A stretch of 10,621 nucleotides of DNA from DASQHM01 sp035632095 (GCA_035632095.1 DASQHM010000091.1:1-10621); one strand, 5' to 3'. Shown: positions 1-6,133, numbered from the stretch's first letter. The notes: generated from the letters alone by a model not told the origin. Numbers and translations: made by a program.

Positions 1-2
1 GC

Positions 3-275
3 ATTCGCGACGATCTCTTCGTGGTGCAGGCACGCTATGACAACGAAAATCAGTACTACCTGATCTTCGAGCGGATCACCGCAAGGGATTTCGAGCCATA
101 TCGCGCCAGTCCGAACTCGGCGATCGAAGATTTGGCCAAATCCTACAACGTCACGCTTGATGACGACCCCTCCGACGAGAATTCGTTCTCGTTGTCCGGA
201 AACCGCGCCGACATCCTCAATTTTCTCCGCGCCCACCGTGATCTGAATTTCGTCTACTACGCGACCGGGCCGTAA
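3..275 (+). CDS. Unrecognised protein, C-terminal part (5' end outside window)
   Basis: The frame is open from base 3 to a TAA at 273-275, giving about 90 residues. GTG codons at 21 and 24 could be starts, but no Shine-Dalgarno (SD) sequence can be judged in so little upstream DNA. The frame continues upstream in register, so I take it as the end of a longer gene. The visible part is acidic and rich in Asp, Asn and Tyr (for example DNENQYYLIFE early and DDDPSDENSFSLSGN in the middle) and ends RDLNFVYYATGP. It has no membrane segment and looks like a soluble domain. It converges on lolD with a 21-nt gap. I do not recognise the family. Its A/T-richer codons compared with the neighbouring operon favour a real gene over a shadow, but coding status rests only on composition and frame. 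Confidence 0.5.
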   Translation: MRDDLFVVQARYDNENQYYLIFERITARDFEPYRASPNSAIEDLAKSYNVTLDDDPSDENSFSLSGNRADILNFLRAHRDLNFVYYATGP

Positions 276-296
276 GCGCCGCGCCTATCCTTCTCG

Positions 297-986
297 TCAC
301 GCCGCGATAAGCACGCCATCCTGGAGCAGCACGCGCTGGTCCATGCGCTGGGCCAGTTCCGCGTTGTGGGTGGCGATGAGCGCCGCGACGCCCCGGTCGC
401 GCACCAGATGCAGCAGCGCGGCGCACACGGTTTCCGCGGTGCGCATGTCGAGATTGCCAGTCGGCTCGTCGGCCAGCAGCACGTGCGGATCGTTGGCGAC
501 AGCGCGCGCGATGGCGACGCGCTGCTGTTCGCCGCCCGATAGACGCGCCGGCCGGTGATCCGCGCGTGCTGCGAGGCCGAGGCTGTCGAGAAGCTCTCCG
601 GCACGCTTTTTTGCCGTTGCGCGGCCGCGGCCAGCGATGAGCTGCGGCAGCATGACGTTTTCCAGCGCCGAGAATTCCGGCAGCAGGTGGTGAAACTGAT
701 AGACGAAACCGACGCCGCGCCTGCGGACCAAGGTGCGCTGAAAATCGTTCATGCGCCCGCACGGCTCGCCATCGACCAGCACCTCGCCGCCGTCCGGTTT
801 TTCGAGCAGGCCCGCGATGTGGAGCAGCGTCGATTTGCCCGACCCTGACGGCCCGAGCAGCGCCACCACCTCGCCGGAGCTCACGCCAAGGCTCGCGCCG
901 CGCAACACTTCGAGGCGCGTGCCTGCCTGCACGAATGTGCGCACAATATTGCGCAAGCCCAAGCGCTCGCCGCCGCGTTCACTCAT
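297..986 (-). CDS. lolD: Lipoprotein-releasing ABC transporter ATP-binding protein LolD
   Basis: ATPase subunit of the Lol complex, which extracts outer-membrane-bound lipoproteins from the inner membrane and passes them to the periplasmic chaperone LolA. The 229-residue protein has all ABC motifs: Walker A GPSGSGKST at 45-53, Q-loop glutamine 97 (VYQFHHLLPEFSALEN, the LolD/MacB-like Q-loop region), signature LSGGEQQR at 149-156, Walker B VLLADE at 169-174 with catalytic Glu174, D-loop NLD at 178-180 and H-loop His207. Length is normal for the family. The ATG start overlaps the end of the upstream permease gene by 8 nt, which indicates translational coupling and equal production of transporter subunits. 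It is the last gene of the proS-lolC-lolD operon. I see no intrinsic terminator in the 21 nt before the convergent gene. Confidence 0.96.
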   Translation of the reverse strand: MSERGGERLGLRNIVRTFVQAGTRLEVLRGASLGVSSGEVVALLGPSGSGKSTLLHIAGLLEKPDGGEVLVDGEPCGRMNDFQRTLVRRRGVGFVYQFHHLLPEFSALENVMLPQLIAGRGRATAKKRAGELLDSLGLAARADHRPARLSGGEQQRVAIARAVANDPHVLLADEPTGNLDMRTAETVCAALLHLVRDRGVAALIATHNAELAQRMDQRVLLQDGVLIAA

Positions 987-2226
987 AGCGGAGCGCTTCG
1001 ACCGGATCGAGCCGCGCGGCGCGCCACGACGGATAGATGGTGGCGAGGAACGACAGGGCCAAGGCCATGAGCACCACCAGCGCCACCTCGTCCGCCTGCA
1101 CCTTGGCCGGCAAGGTCGAAAGAAAGTAGATCGTCGGGTCGAACAGCGGCGTGCCGGTCAGCGTCTGCAAAGCCTGACGGATGCTCTCGATGTTGAGCGA
1201 GAACGCGAGGCCGAGCGCAAAGCCGCTCAAGGTGCCGACCACGCCGATCAGCGAGCCGGCGATGAAGAAGATGCGCATGACGCTGCCCCGCGTCGCGCCC
1301 ATGGTGCGAAGAATGGCGATGGCGCGGCCCTTGTCCTTCACCATCATGATCAGGCTGGAAATGATGTTGAAGGCCGCCACCACGATGATCAGGGTCAGGA
1401 TCAGGAACATGACGTTCCGCTCCACGATCACCGCATTGAAGAAATTGGCGTAGGTCTGCTGCCAGTCGTAGACGCGCACCTTCGATCCGATCAGCATTTG
1501 AAGCTGCCGCGCCATCGATTGCGCACTGTCGGCGCTCTTCAGCATGACTTCGAGGCCGGTGGCCGCCTGGCCGGTCTTGAAATAGATCTGCGCCTGGTCG
1601 AGCGGCATGAAGACGTACCCGGAATCGTATTCGAACATGCCGACGTTGAAGGTCGCCACCACGCGATACGCCTGGATGCGCGGCACCCCGCCGATGGCCG
1701 TCGCCGTGGTTTGCGGCGAAATCAGGGTCAACCGGTCGCCGATGCGAAGGCCGAGGCGGTCGGCCAGGCGATAGCCCACCGCCACCGCATCGTCGCCCTG
1801 GAAGTCCTTGAGCGAACCGGCGGAAATGTTGTGCGCCACCAGCGTATCCGCATCCAGGTCCTTGGCCCGGATGCCGCGCACTTGCGCGCCGACGGCGCCG
1901 CCGTTGGCCGTCGCCATGACCTGGCCCTCCACCACGGGCGTCACCAGCACGACGCCCGGTACGCCCCGCACCTGGCCCGCAACGGCGTCGAAATCGGGAA
2001 GGACTCGGTTCACCCCCTGCACGGAGAGATGACCGTTGAGGCCGAGAATGCGGCTCAACAGCTCTTCACGGAAGCCGTTCATCACCGCCATGACGATGAT
2101 CAAGGTGGCGACGCCGAGAGCGATGCCGAGCAGCGAAAACCAGGTGATGACCGAGATGAAGCCTTCCTGCCGCCGCGAGCGCAGGTAGCGGATCGCCATC
2201 GTCCATTCGAATGCTGAAAAGGGCAT
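979..2226 (-). CDS. lolC: Lipoprotein-releasing ABC transporter permease, LolC/LolE family
   Basis: Inner-membrane subunit that works with LolD to release lipoproteins to LolA. The 415-residue sequence has the family layout: a cytoplasmic N-terminus with AIRYLRSRR (11-19), TM1 at about 25-48, a large periplasmic domain (about 50-268), then TM2 (about 271-295), TM3 (about 318-345) and TM4 (about 378-398). The cytoplasmic MMVKDKGRAIAILRTMGAT stretch (294-312) is the coupling-helix region that contacts LolD, and the C-terminus YPSWRAARLDPVEALRYE is diagnostic of LolC/E. Only one permease gene is next to lolD. Many Alphaproteobacteria are known to use one LolC/E-type subunit, probably as a homodimer (LolF-like), so the label C versus E is a convention here. 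The ATG lies 15 nt after the proS stop, with a weak GGCGGA upstream. Confidence 0.94.
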   Translation of the reverse strand: MPFSAFEWTMAIRYLRSRRQEGFISVITWFSLLGIALGVATLIIVMAVMNGFREELLSRILGLNGHLSVQGVNRVLPDFDAVAGQVRGVPGVVLVTPVVEGQVMATANGGAVGAQVRGIRAKDLDADTLVAHNISAGSLKDFQGDDAVAVGYRLADRLGLRIGDRLTLISPQTTATAIGGVPRIQAYRVVATFNVGMFEYDSGYVFMPLDQAQIYFKTGQAATGLEVMLKSADSAQSMARQLQMLIGSKVRVYDWQQTYANFFNAVIVERNVMFLILTLIIVVAAFNIISSLIMMVKDKGRAIAILRTMGATRGSVMRIFFIAGSLIGVVGTLSGFALGLAFSLNIESIRQALQTLTGTPLFDPTIYFLSTLPAKVQADEVALVVLMALALSFLATIYPSWRAARLDPVEALRYE

Positions 2227-2241
2227 CGATCCGCCGGCCGG

Positions 2242-3564
2242 TCAGGATTTCGCGGTGAGTTTGCCGAGCGCGGCGTCGACGCTCAATTCGCTTTTCACGC
2301 CGGTGGCCCGGCGCTTGAGTTCGACCATGCCGGATTTGATCCCGCGCGGTCCCACGGTGAGCGCCCAGGGCAGGCCGATCAGGTCCATGGTGGCGAATTT
2401 CGCTCCGGCCCGCTCGTCGGTGTCGTCATAGAGGACTTCGACGCCGGCGGCGCGCAGTTTGCCGTAGATGTCCTCGCATGCCGCCGCGCAGGCCGCATCG
2501 TCGCGCTTCAGGTTTATCAAGCCGACGGCAAAGGGCGCGACGCTGTCCGGCCAAACGATGCCGTTGTCGTCGTGACTGGCCTCGATGATCGCGCCGACCA
2601 GCCGCGACACGCCGATGCCGTAGGAGCCCATGTGCACGGCGGCGTCCTCGCCGTCTGGTCCCGCCACCACCGCCCTCATGGGCGCCGAGTACTTGGTGCC
2701 GAAGTAGAAGATATGGCCGACCTCGATGCCGCGCGCTTCCAGCCGATGATCGCTCGGGATCGCGGCGAATTTGGCGGCGTCGTGCTTTTCGTCCGTGGCG
2801 GCGTAGCGGCTGGTCCAATGATCGACCAACGGCTGCAGGTCGCCCTCGTAGTCGGTGGCGCGGCCGAGCACGTCGAATTCGATCAAGTCCCGATGGCAAT
2901 AGACCTGGCTTTCGCCGGTCTCGGCGAGAATGATGAATTCGTGGCTGAGATCGCCGCCGATCGGCCCGGTGTCGGCCGCCATCGGGATGGCCTTCAGGCC
3001 CATGCGGGCGAAGGTGCGGAGATAGGCGACGAACATCTTGTTGTAGGCGCGGCGGGCACCCGCCTGGTCGAGATCGAAGGAGTAGCTGTCCTTCATCAGG
3101 AATTCGCGGCCCCGCATGACGCCGAAGCGCGGCCGCACTTCGTCGCGGAATTTCCATTGAATGTGATAGAGCAGCTTCGGCAGCTCGCGATAGCTTTTGA
3201 TCGCGTTCCGGAAGATTTCGGTGATCAGCTCCTCGTTCGTCGGACCGTAGAGCAATTCGCGTTCGTGCCGGTCGCTGATCCGCAGCATCTCCTTGCCGTA
3301 ATCGTCGTACCGCCCGCTCTCGCGCCACAGCTCGGCCGATTGAATGGTGGGCATGAGCAATTCCTGGCATCCCGCCGCGTCCTGTTCCTCGCGCACGATC
3401 TGCTCGATCCGCTTGAGCACGCGAAAGCCGAGTGGCAGCCACGAATAGATGCCGGCGGCGGATTGACGGACCATTCCGGCGCGCAGCATCAGCCGGTGCG
3501 AAACGATTTGCGCTTCGCTCGGATTTTCCTTCAGCACCGGGAGGAAGTAGCGGGACAGGCGCAT
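2242..3564 (-). CDS. proS: Prolyl-tRNA synthetase, short alphaproteobacterial type without editing domain
   Basis: Charges tRNA-Pro with proline in the cytoplasm. The 440-residue class II synthetase shows motif 2 FRDEVRPR at 139-146 following YGPTNEE (106-112), the REFLMKDSYSF stretch (153-163), motif 3 GSYGIGVSRL at 313-322, and a C-terminal anticodon-binding domain from about 345 (FAVGLINLKRD, then YDDTDERAGAKFATMDLIG). Only about 80-100 residues separate motif 2/KDSYSF from motif 3. The roughly 180-residue INS editing domain of E. coli-type ProRS is therefore absent, as in the Rhodopseudomonas palustris enzyme. Clearance of misacylated Ala-tRNA-Pro would need a trans-editing protein, not seen here. 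The ATG at 3564 follows AAGG 6 nt upstream. First gene of the proS-lolC-lolD operon, with a candidate promoter just upstream. Confidence 0.97.
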   Translation of the reverse strand: MRLSRYFLPVLKENPSEAQIVSHRLMLRAGMVRQSAAGIYSWLPLGFRVLKRIEQIVREEQDAAGCQELLMPTIQSAELWRESGRYDDYGKEMLRISDRHERELLYGPTNEELITEIFRNAIKSYRELPKLLYHIQWKFRDEVRPRFGVMRGREFLMKDSYSFDLDQAGARRAYNKMFVAYLRTFARMGLKAIPMAADTGPIGGDLSHEFIILAETGESQVYCHRDLIEFDVLGRATDYEGDLQPLVDHWTSRYAATDEKHDAAKFAAIPSDHRLEARGIEVGHIFYFGTKYSAPMRAVVAGPDGEDAAVHMGSYGIGVSRLVGAIIEASHDDNGIVWPDSVAPFAVGLINLKRDDAACAAACEDIYGKLRAAGVEVLYDDTDERAGAKFATMDLIGLPWALTVGPRGIKSGMVELKRRATGVKSELSVDAALGKLTAKS

Positions 3565-3673
3565 CGCGGACCTTTGCGGCCGATTCGAACCGCCTCTTTG
3601 TAGGCGCTGCGCCGTTCAATGGCAACGAAAGTCGGCCAGATTGTGGCCGCGGATTCGAGCGCCGGACGAGCCC
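3565..3673. other. Intergenic leader between the exported-protein gene and proS
   Basis: 109 nt without a gene. It holds the proS promoter candidate and two GATTC sites (3582-3586 and 3652-3656), which are potential CcrM (GANTC) methylation sites in Alphaproteobacteria. I see no intrinsic terminator for the exported-protein gene that ends at 3674, so read-through into proS is possible. Confidence 0.5.
3597..3625 (-). promoter_or_regulatory. Candidate sigma-70-type promoter of proS-lolC-lolD
   Basis: Read on the minus strand, TTGCCA (3625-3620, five of six matches to TTGACA) is followed after exactly 17 nt by TACAAA (3602-3597, four of six matches to TATAAT). This would start transcription near 3590 and leave a 5' leader of about 25 nt before the proS ATG. 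The spacing and location fit well, but only the sequence match supports it. An overlapping TTGAAC would sit at a spacing that is too short. Confidence 0.4.
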
Positions 3674-4096
3674 CTAGCGGACGCCGGCCTTTCGGCAGGC
3701 CTCCGCGATATCGGCCGCGGCATCGTCGCTCACCGGCTGCCCGTTCAACGCGACCGCGCCGGTCTTCGGATCGACGGTCACGGTTCCCGTGTTGACGTAC
3801 GACTGGCCGAGCTTCTGCGGTCCGGTGTTGCCGCCGGCCTGCGCAAGGTAGATCTGAAGATCGATGCGGATCTTGTCAGGAACGCCGGCGTTGCCGCCGC
3901 CGCTCATGTCTGCCGGCGCGACCGCGCGGCCCTGCACGTCCACGCCCGGCTTGTAGTTCACATCGGCATCGGGCACGTGGCGCACCAGGCGCTGGCAATC
4001 CGCCCTGTCGATCACGGCCGAAGGCCTGTCCGCCGCTTCGGCATGAGCGGCGACGATCCAGGCCAGGGCTGCGGCGATCGGCAGAGCAACGCGCAT
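3674..4096 (-). CDS. Small exported protein of unknown function
   Basis: Translates to 140 residues from the ATG at 4096. An in-frame ATG at 4117 adds seven residues (MLVETRT) that would put charged residues ahead of a perfect signal peptide and has no SD, so I chose 4096, although its own SD (GAG about 10 nt upstream) is weak. Residues 1-19 (MRVALPIAAALAWIVAAHA) form a Sec signal peptide with likely cleavage after AHA or two residues later. The mature part, about 120 residues, contains DCQRLVRHVPDADVNYKPG (33-51), VDVQGRAVAPADMSGGG (52-68) and a C-terminal TVTVDPKTGAVALNGQ (105-120). Two cysteines, C34 and C134, could form a disulfide in the periplasm. I recall similar uncharacterised alphaproteobacterial proteins with the HVP...Y.PGVDV.G..VAPAD pattern, but no function. 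It is divergent from the purine permease and upstream of proS. Confidence 0.75.
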   Translation of the reverse strand: MRVALPIAAALAWIVAAHAEAADRPSAVIDRADCQRLVRHVPDADVNYKPGVDVQGRAVAPADMSGGGNAGVPDKIRIDLQIYLAQAGGNTGPQKLGQSYVNTGTVTVDPKTGAVALNGQPVSDDAAADIAEACRKAGVR

Positions 4097-4243
4097 GGTC
4101 CGAGTCTCAACCAGCATGCTTAAGGAACTGTTGCCCGGCGCAAGGCGCGCGCCGCGAACGCCCCGAATGCCGCGTTATCCCAAAGGGGTGCTTGTCGCGC
4201 AGCGGGCGTTCCGGCACAGTCATCGAGGCAGGAGGCGCGCCCA
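4097..4243. other. Divergent intergenic region with potential hairpin leader of the permease gene
   Basis: 147 nt between two divergent genes, so it should carry both promoters, but I find no convincing -35/-10 pair for either. Structures seen on the plus strand: a hairpin CGGCGC/GCGCCG (4136-4141 with 4149-4154), and a nested element 4156-4211. In the latter, outer arms GAACGCCC/GGGCGTTC (4156-4163, 4204-4211) enclose CGCG/CGCG (4171-4174, 4196-4199) and ATCCC/GGGGT around AAA (4177-4181, 4185-4189). A GAGTC site lies at 4102-4106. I see no purine-riboswitch core. Confidence 0.45.
4230..4235 (+). promoter_or_regulatory. Shine-Dalgarno AGGAGG of the purine permease
   Basis: A full consensus AGGAGG ends 8 nt before the ATG at 4244, and this is what decides that start. 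A second, G-rich tract (GGGGGGA, 4261-4267) lies 9 nt before the in-frame ATG at 4277, which is where related permeases usually begin (MLERYF), so internal initiation there is possible. Confidence 0.65.
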
Positions 4244-5566
4244 ATGCGCCCCTGGTTTGCGGGGGGAATCGGACACATGCTCGAGCGCTATTTCGGCTTG
4301 GGCGCGCACGGCACCACCGTGCAGCGCGAGATCTTGGCCGGTCTGACCACGTTCCTGACCATGGCCTACATCATCTTCGTCAACCCGGACATCCTGTCGA
4401 AAACCGGCATGAACCGCGACGCGGTTTTCGTCGCCACCTGTCTCGCGTCCGCCTTCGGCAGCTTCATGATGGGCCTGTATGCCAATTATCCGCTGGCGTT
4501 GGCGCCCGGCATGGGCCTGAACGCCTACTTCACCTTCACGGTCGTGCTGGGCCAGCACTATTCGTGGCAGACCGCCCTCGGCGCCGTGTTCCTGTCGGGC
4601 GTCCTGTTCTTCCTGCTCAGCGCCTTCAAGATTCGCGAATGGATCGTCAATGCGATCCCTATGTCAATGAAGCTCGGCATCGCCGCGGGCATCGGTCTGT
4701 TCCTGGCGATCATCGCCTTGAAGAATGCGGGAATCATCACGGCGAACCCGGCGACCTACGTCACCCTCGGCAACCTGAAGGACCCATCGACCATCCTCGC
4801 GGCGATCGGCTTCGTGCTCATCGTTGCGCTCAGCTATCGCAAGGTGCCGGGCGCCATCGTCATTGCCATCCTCGCCGTAACCATCATCGGCATGCCGTTC
4901 GGCCTGGCGCATTTCCAGGGAATAGCGTCGGCGCCGCCGTCGATCGCGCCCACGTTCCTGCAGCTCGACATCGGCGGTGCGTTGAAACTCGGCCTCGCCA
5001 CCATCGTCTTCGCGTTCTTGTTCGTCGATCTGTTCGACAATACCGGCACGCTGATCGGCGTCGCGCATCGCGCGGGCCTTTTAGATGCGGAAGGCAAGTT
5101 GCCGCGCATCGGCCAAGCCCTTATCTCCGATTCCAGCGCCGCAATGGTCGGCGCGGCGCTCGGCACGTCGACCACCACCAGCTACATCGAGAGCGCCGCC
5201 GGCGTCGATGCGGGTGGCCGCACCGGGCTCACGGCCGTGACGGTGGCAATTCTGTTCCTGCTGGCGCTTTTTTTCGCCCCGCTCGCCGCCACCGTGCCGA
5301 GTTACGCGACCGCGCCGGCGCTCTTCTACGTCGCCTGTCTCATGGCGCGCGGCCTGAGAGAGCTGGACTGGGAGGATGTGACCGAATTTGTTCCCGCTGT
5401 GGTCGCGGCGGTAGCAATGCCGCTGACGTTCTCCATCGCGGATGGCCTCGGCCTCGGCTTCATCAGCTACGCCGCCATCAAGGTGCTGGCGGGCCGCTTC
5501 TCGGATATGAGCCCGGCGGTCTACATAATTGCGCTGGCATTTATCCTGAAAATTGCAGTTTCTTGA
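4244..5566 (+). CDS. NCS2-family purine permease, AzgA/PbuG-like (adenine or guanine/hypoxanthine uptake)
   Basis: Inner-membrane proton-coupled nucleobase importer of the AzgA-like branch of NCS2 (COG2252; E. coli relatives AdeP/AdeQ and GhxP/GhxQ). The 440-residue protein is almost entirely hydrophobic helices, probably 12-14 segments. Family hallmarks are GLTTFLTMAYIIFVNP (33-48), APGMGLNAYFTF (87-98), FLFVDLFDNTGTLIG (258-272, with the Asp/Glu-type site residues) and GTSTTTSYIESAAGVDAGG (307-325) with RTGLTAV next. It ends FILKIAVS. Length is normal and the frame is intact. Sequence alone does not separate adenine from guanine/hypoxanthine specificity. The AGGAGG at 4230-4235 supports the ATG at 4244; family comparison would allow 4277 (11 residues shorter). 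It is monocistronic, divergent from the small exported gene, and its terminator may be the one at 5792-5822. No purine catabolic genes are adjacent. Confidence 0.93.
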   Translation: MRPWFAGGIGHMLERYFGLGAHGTTVQREILAGLTTFLTMAYIIFVNPDILSKTGMNRDAVFVATCLASAFGSFMMGLYANYPLALAPGMGLNAYFTFTVVLGQHYSWQTALGAVFLSGVLFFLLSAFKIREWIVNAIPMSMKLGIAAGIGLFLAIIALKNAGIITANPATYVTLGNLKDPSTILAAIGFVLIVALSYRKVPGAIVIAILAVTIIGMPFGLAHFQGIASAPPSIAPTFLQLDIGGALKLGLATIVFAFLFVDLFDNTGTLIGVAHRAGLLDAEGKLPRIGQALISDSSAAMVGAALGTSTTTSYIESAAGVDAGGRTGLTAVTVAILFLLALFFAPLAATVPSYATAPALFYVACLMARGLRELDWEDVTEFVPAVVAAVAMPLTFSIADGLGLGFISYAAIKVLAGRFSDMSPAVYIIALAFILKIAVS

Positions 5567-5618
5567 CCAGACGGCGCAATTTTGGCTCGATTCCCGTTGC
5601 GTTCACGCAAGAATCCTA

Positions 5619-5647
5619 GTGACGAGGCAAATCCCGTAGCGTATTGT
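5619..5647 (+). promoter_or_regulatory. Candidate promoter of an sRNA
   Basis: GTGACG (5619-5624, five of six to the alphaproteobacterial TTGACG) is separated by exactly 17 nt from TATTGT (5642-5647, four of six to TATAAT). The predicted transcription start is near 5654. It is supported by spacing and by the terminator about 165 nt downstream, not by any measurement. Confidence 0.35.
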
Positions 5648-5673
5648 TTCGTCGCCAAAAATAAGGGCCACGC

Positions 5674-5691
5674 GTACCCTGATCAGGGTAC
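5674..5691. repeat. Perfect 18-bp palindrome GTACCCTGATCAGGGTAC
   Basis: Two 9-bp arms with no spacer, perfectly self-complementary. As DNA it looks like an operator for a dimeric regulator; as RNA it gives a 7-bp stem with a GAUC loop. It lies about 20-37 nt downstream of the predicted sRNA start. On the minus strand it comes after the end of the DUF1467 gene and is followed by a T-rich stretch (TTATTTTT after about 10 nt), so it might also help end that operon. Role unknown. Confidence 0.6.
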
Positions 5692-5791
5692 CCAGGTCTA
5701 GGGAGGGAACGCGCCGGCAGCAGCAGGGGGAGATGCAGCGCCGGCACGCGATGAGACGAACCAACTGGGCGACGCTCTGAGCTGTTGCCGT

Positions 5792-5822
5792 ACAAGACCC
5801 CGTTCGGGGTCTTGTCTTTTTT
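5792..5822 (+). terminator. Intrinsic (Rho-independent) terminator
   Basis: Perfect 10-bp stem ACAAGACCCC/GGGGTCTTGT (5792-5801, 5806-5815), tetraloop GTTC, then C and six T (5816-5822). The T-run is only on the plus-strand side, so it ends rightward transcription from the permease gene or the candidate sRNA. It faces the 3' end of the DUF1467 gene (5852) and protects the opposing operon from read-through. Confidence 0.9.
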
Positions 5823-5851
5823 CGGCGAAGGTGCGGCAACGGCGATCCGGT

Positions 5852-6106
5852 TCAGCGAAACATTTCGTCGGCGCCGAACAGATCGTAATGGCGCACCGCC
5901 CAGAACGCGGCAAAGATCAGCGCGGCGATCCCGGTGGTGATGGCGAATTTCCAGAGAATGAGCGGCCGCACCGGCGCGCTCGACGCATGGCCCGGCTCAA
6001 GTGGCTGGTCGGCCTCGTGCGCGGTCTTCACGCCGAAGGGCAGCACCATGAACAGGACCATCCACCAGATGATCGCGTAGATCGCGACGTTGGTGTACCA
6101 CGCCAT
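5852..6106 (-). CDS. DUF1467 family small membrane protein
   Basis: 84 residues with two membrane helices: about 5-24 (TNVAIYAIIWWMVLFMVLPF) and about 51-71 (LWKFAITTGIAALIFAAFWAV). The PFGVKTAHEAD loop after helix 1 and SAPVRPLILWKF before helix 2 are the family signature. Function is unknown. It is a conserved member of the alphaproteobacterial mce-DUF1467-proS neighbourhood. Here it begins 27 nt after the mce stop and is the last gene of the nuoN-birA-coaX-rnj-mce run, but proS is displaced by more than 2 kb. The ATG start has a purine-rich AAAGGCGGG upstream. The protein probably has a short cytoplasmic linker of about 25 residues between the helices, though the topology is not determined. 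Confidence 0.85.
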   Translation of the reverse strand: MAWYTNVAIYAIIWWMVLFMVLPFGVKTAHEADQPLEPGHASSAPVRPLILWKFAITTGIAALIFAAFWAVRHYDLFGADEMFR

Positions 6107-6133
6107 GGCGCCCGCCCGCCTTTCGCGCGCCCG

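Larger units (their letters stand above)
5654..5822 (+). ncRNA. Candidate structured small RNA, about 165-170 nt
   Basis: The span runs from the predicted start to the end of the terminator T-run. Three elements can fold in order. The first is GUACCCU/AGGGUAC with loop GAUC (5674-5691). The second is a 9-bp stem, CGC-GCCGGC (5710-5718) with GCCGGC-AC-GCG (5740-5750, 2-nt bulge), whose apical loop carries GGGGGAG. The third is the intrinsic terminator. A short pairing CAAC/GUUG (5762-5765, 5784-5787) may lie between the last two. It does not match the SRP RNA, RNase P, tmRNA or 6S landmarks I know. The alternative is that this is simply a long 3' UTR of the permease mRNA, possibly processed into an sRNA. 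The 5' end is a prediction. Confidence 0.35.
5567..5851. other. 285-nt region without a convincing protein gene, 3' of the permease
   Basis: In order on the plus strand: TTGCGTTCACGCAA (5597-5610), a small inverted repeat; GANTC sites at 5589-5593 and 5611-5615; a promoter-like pair (5619-5647); an A-rich stretch; an 18-bp palindrome (5674-5691); a purine-rich GGGAGGGAA (5701-5709); a GC hairpin (5710-5750); and an intrinsic terminator (5792-5822). The minus-strand 78-codon frame here reads through the terminator and looks spurious. Confidence 0.6.

Noticed and set aside
751..2217. Long plus-strand frame (488 codons) opposite lolD/lolC.
   Set aside because: It is antisense to well-recognised genes and has an extreme His/Arg/Asp composition typical of GC-rich shadow frames. 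The same applies to 2572-3603, 5831-7156, 6628-8268, 8223-9041 and 9032-9979.
4097..4243. A purine riboswitch ahead of the purine permease.
   Set aside because: The conserved purine-aptamer core and its three-way junction cannot be found. The only structures are simple nested stems.
5734..5781. Tiny plus-strand frame MQRRHAMRRTNWATL with a stop just before the terminator, resembling a leader peptide/attenuator.
   Set aside because: It has a single Trp, the purine-rich tract touches the ATG with no proper spacing, and no biosynthetic gene follows downstream on that strand.
5654..5822. Identification of the structured segment as SRP RNA, 6S RNA or a tRNA.
   Set aside because: It has no GGAAGCAGCC-type SRP loop and no T-loop GTTCGA pattern, and it lacks the gene neighbours (ygfA/zapA region) usual for 6S. 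It is left as an unnamed candidate.
5603..5839. Minus-strand frame of 78 codons in the gap after DUF1467.
   Set aside because: It reads through the terminator hairpin, is Cys/Arg-rich without pattern and has no SD. It is probably not a gene.
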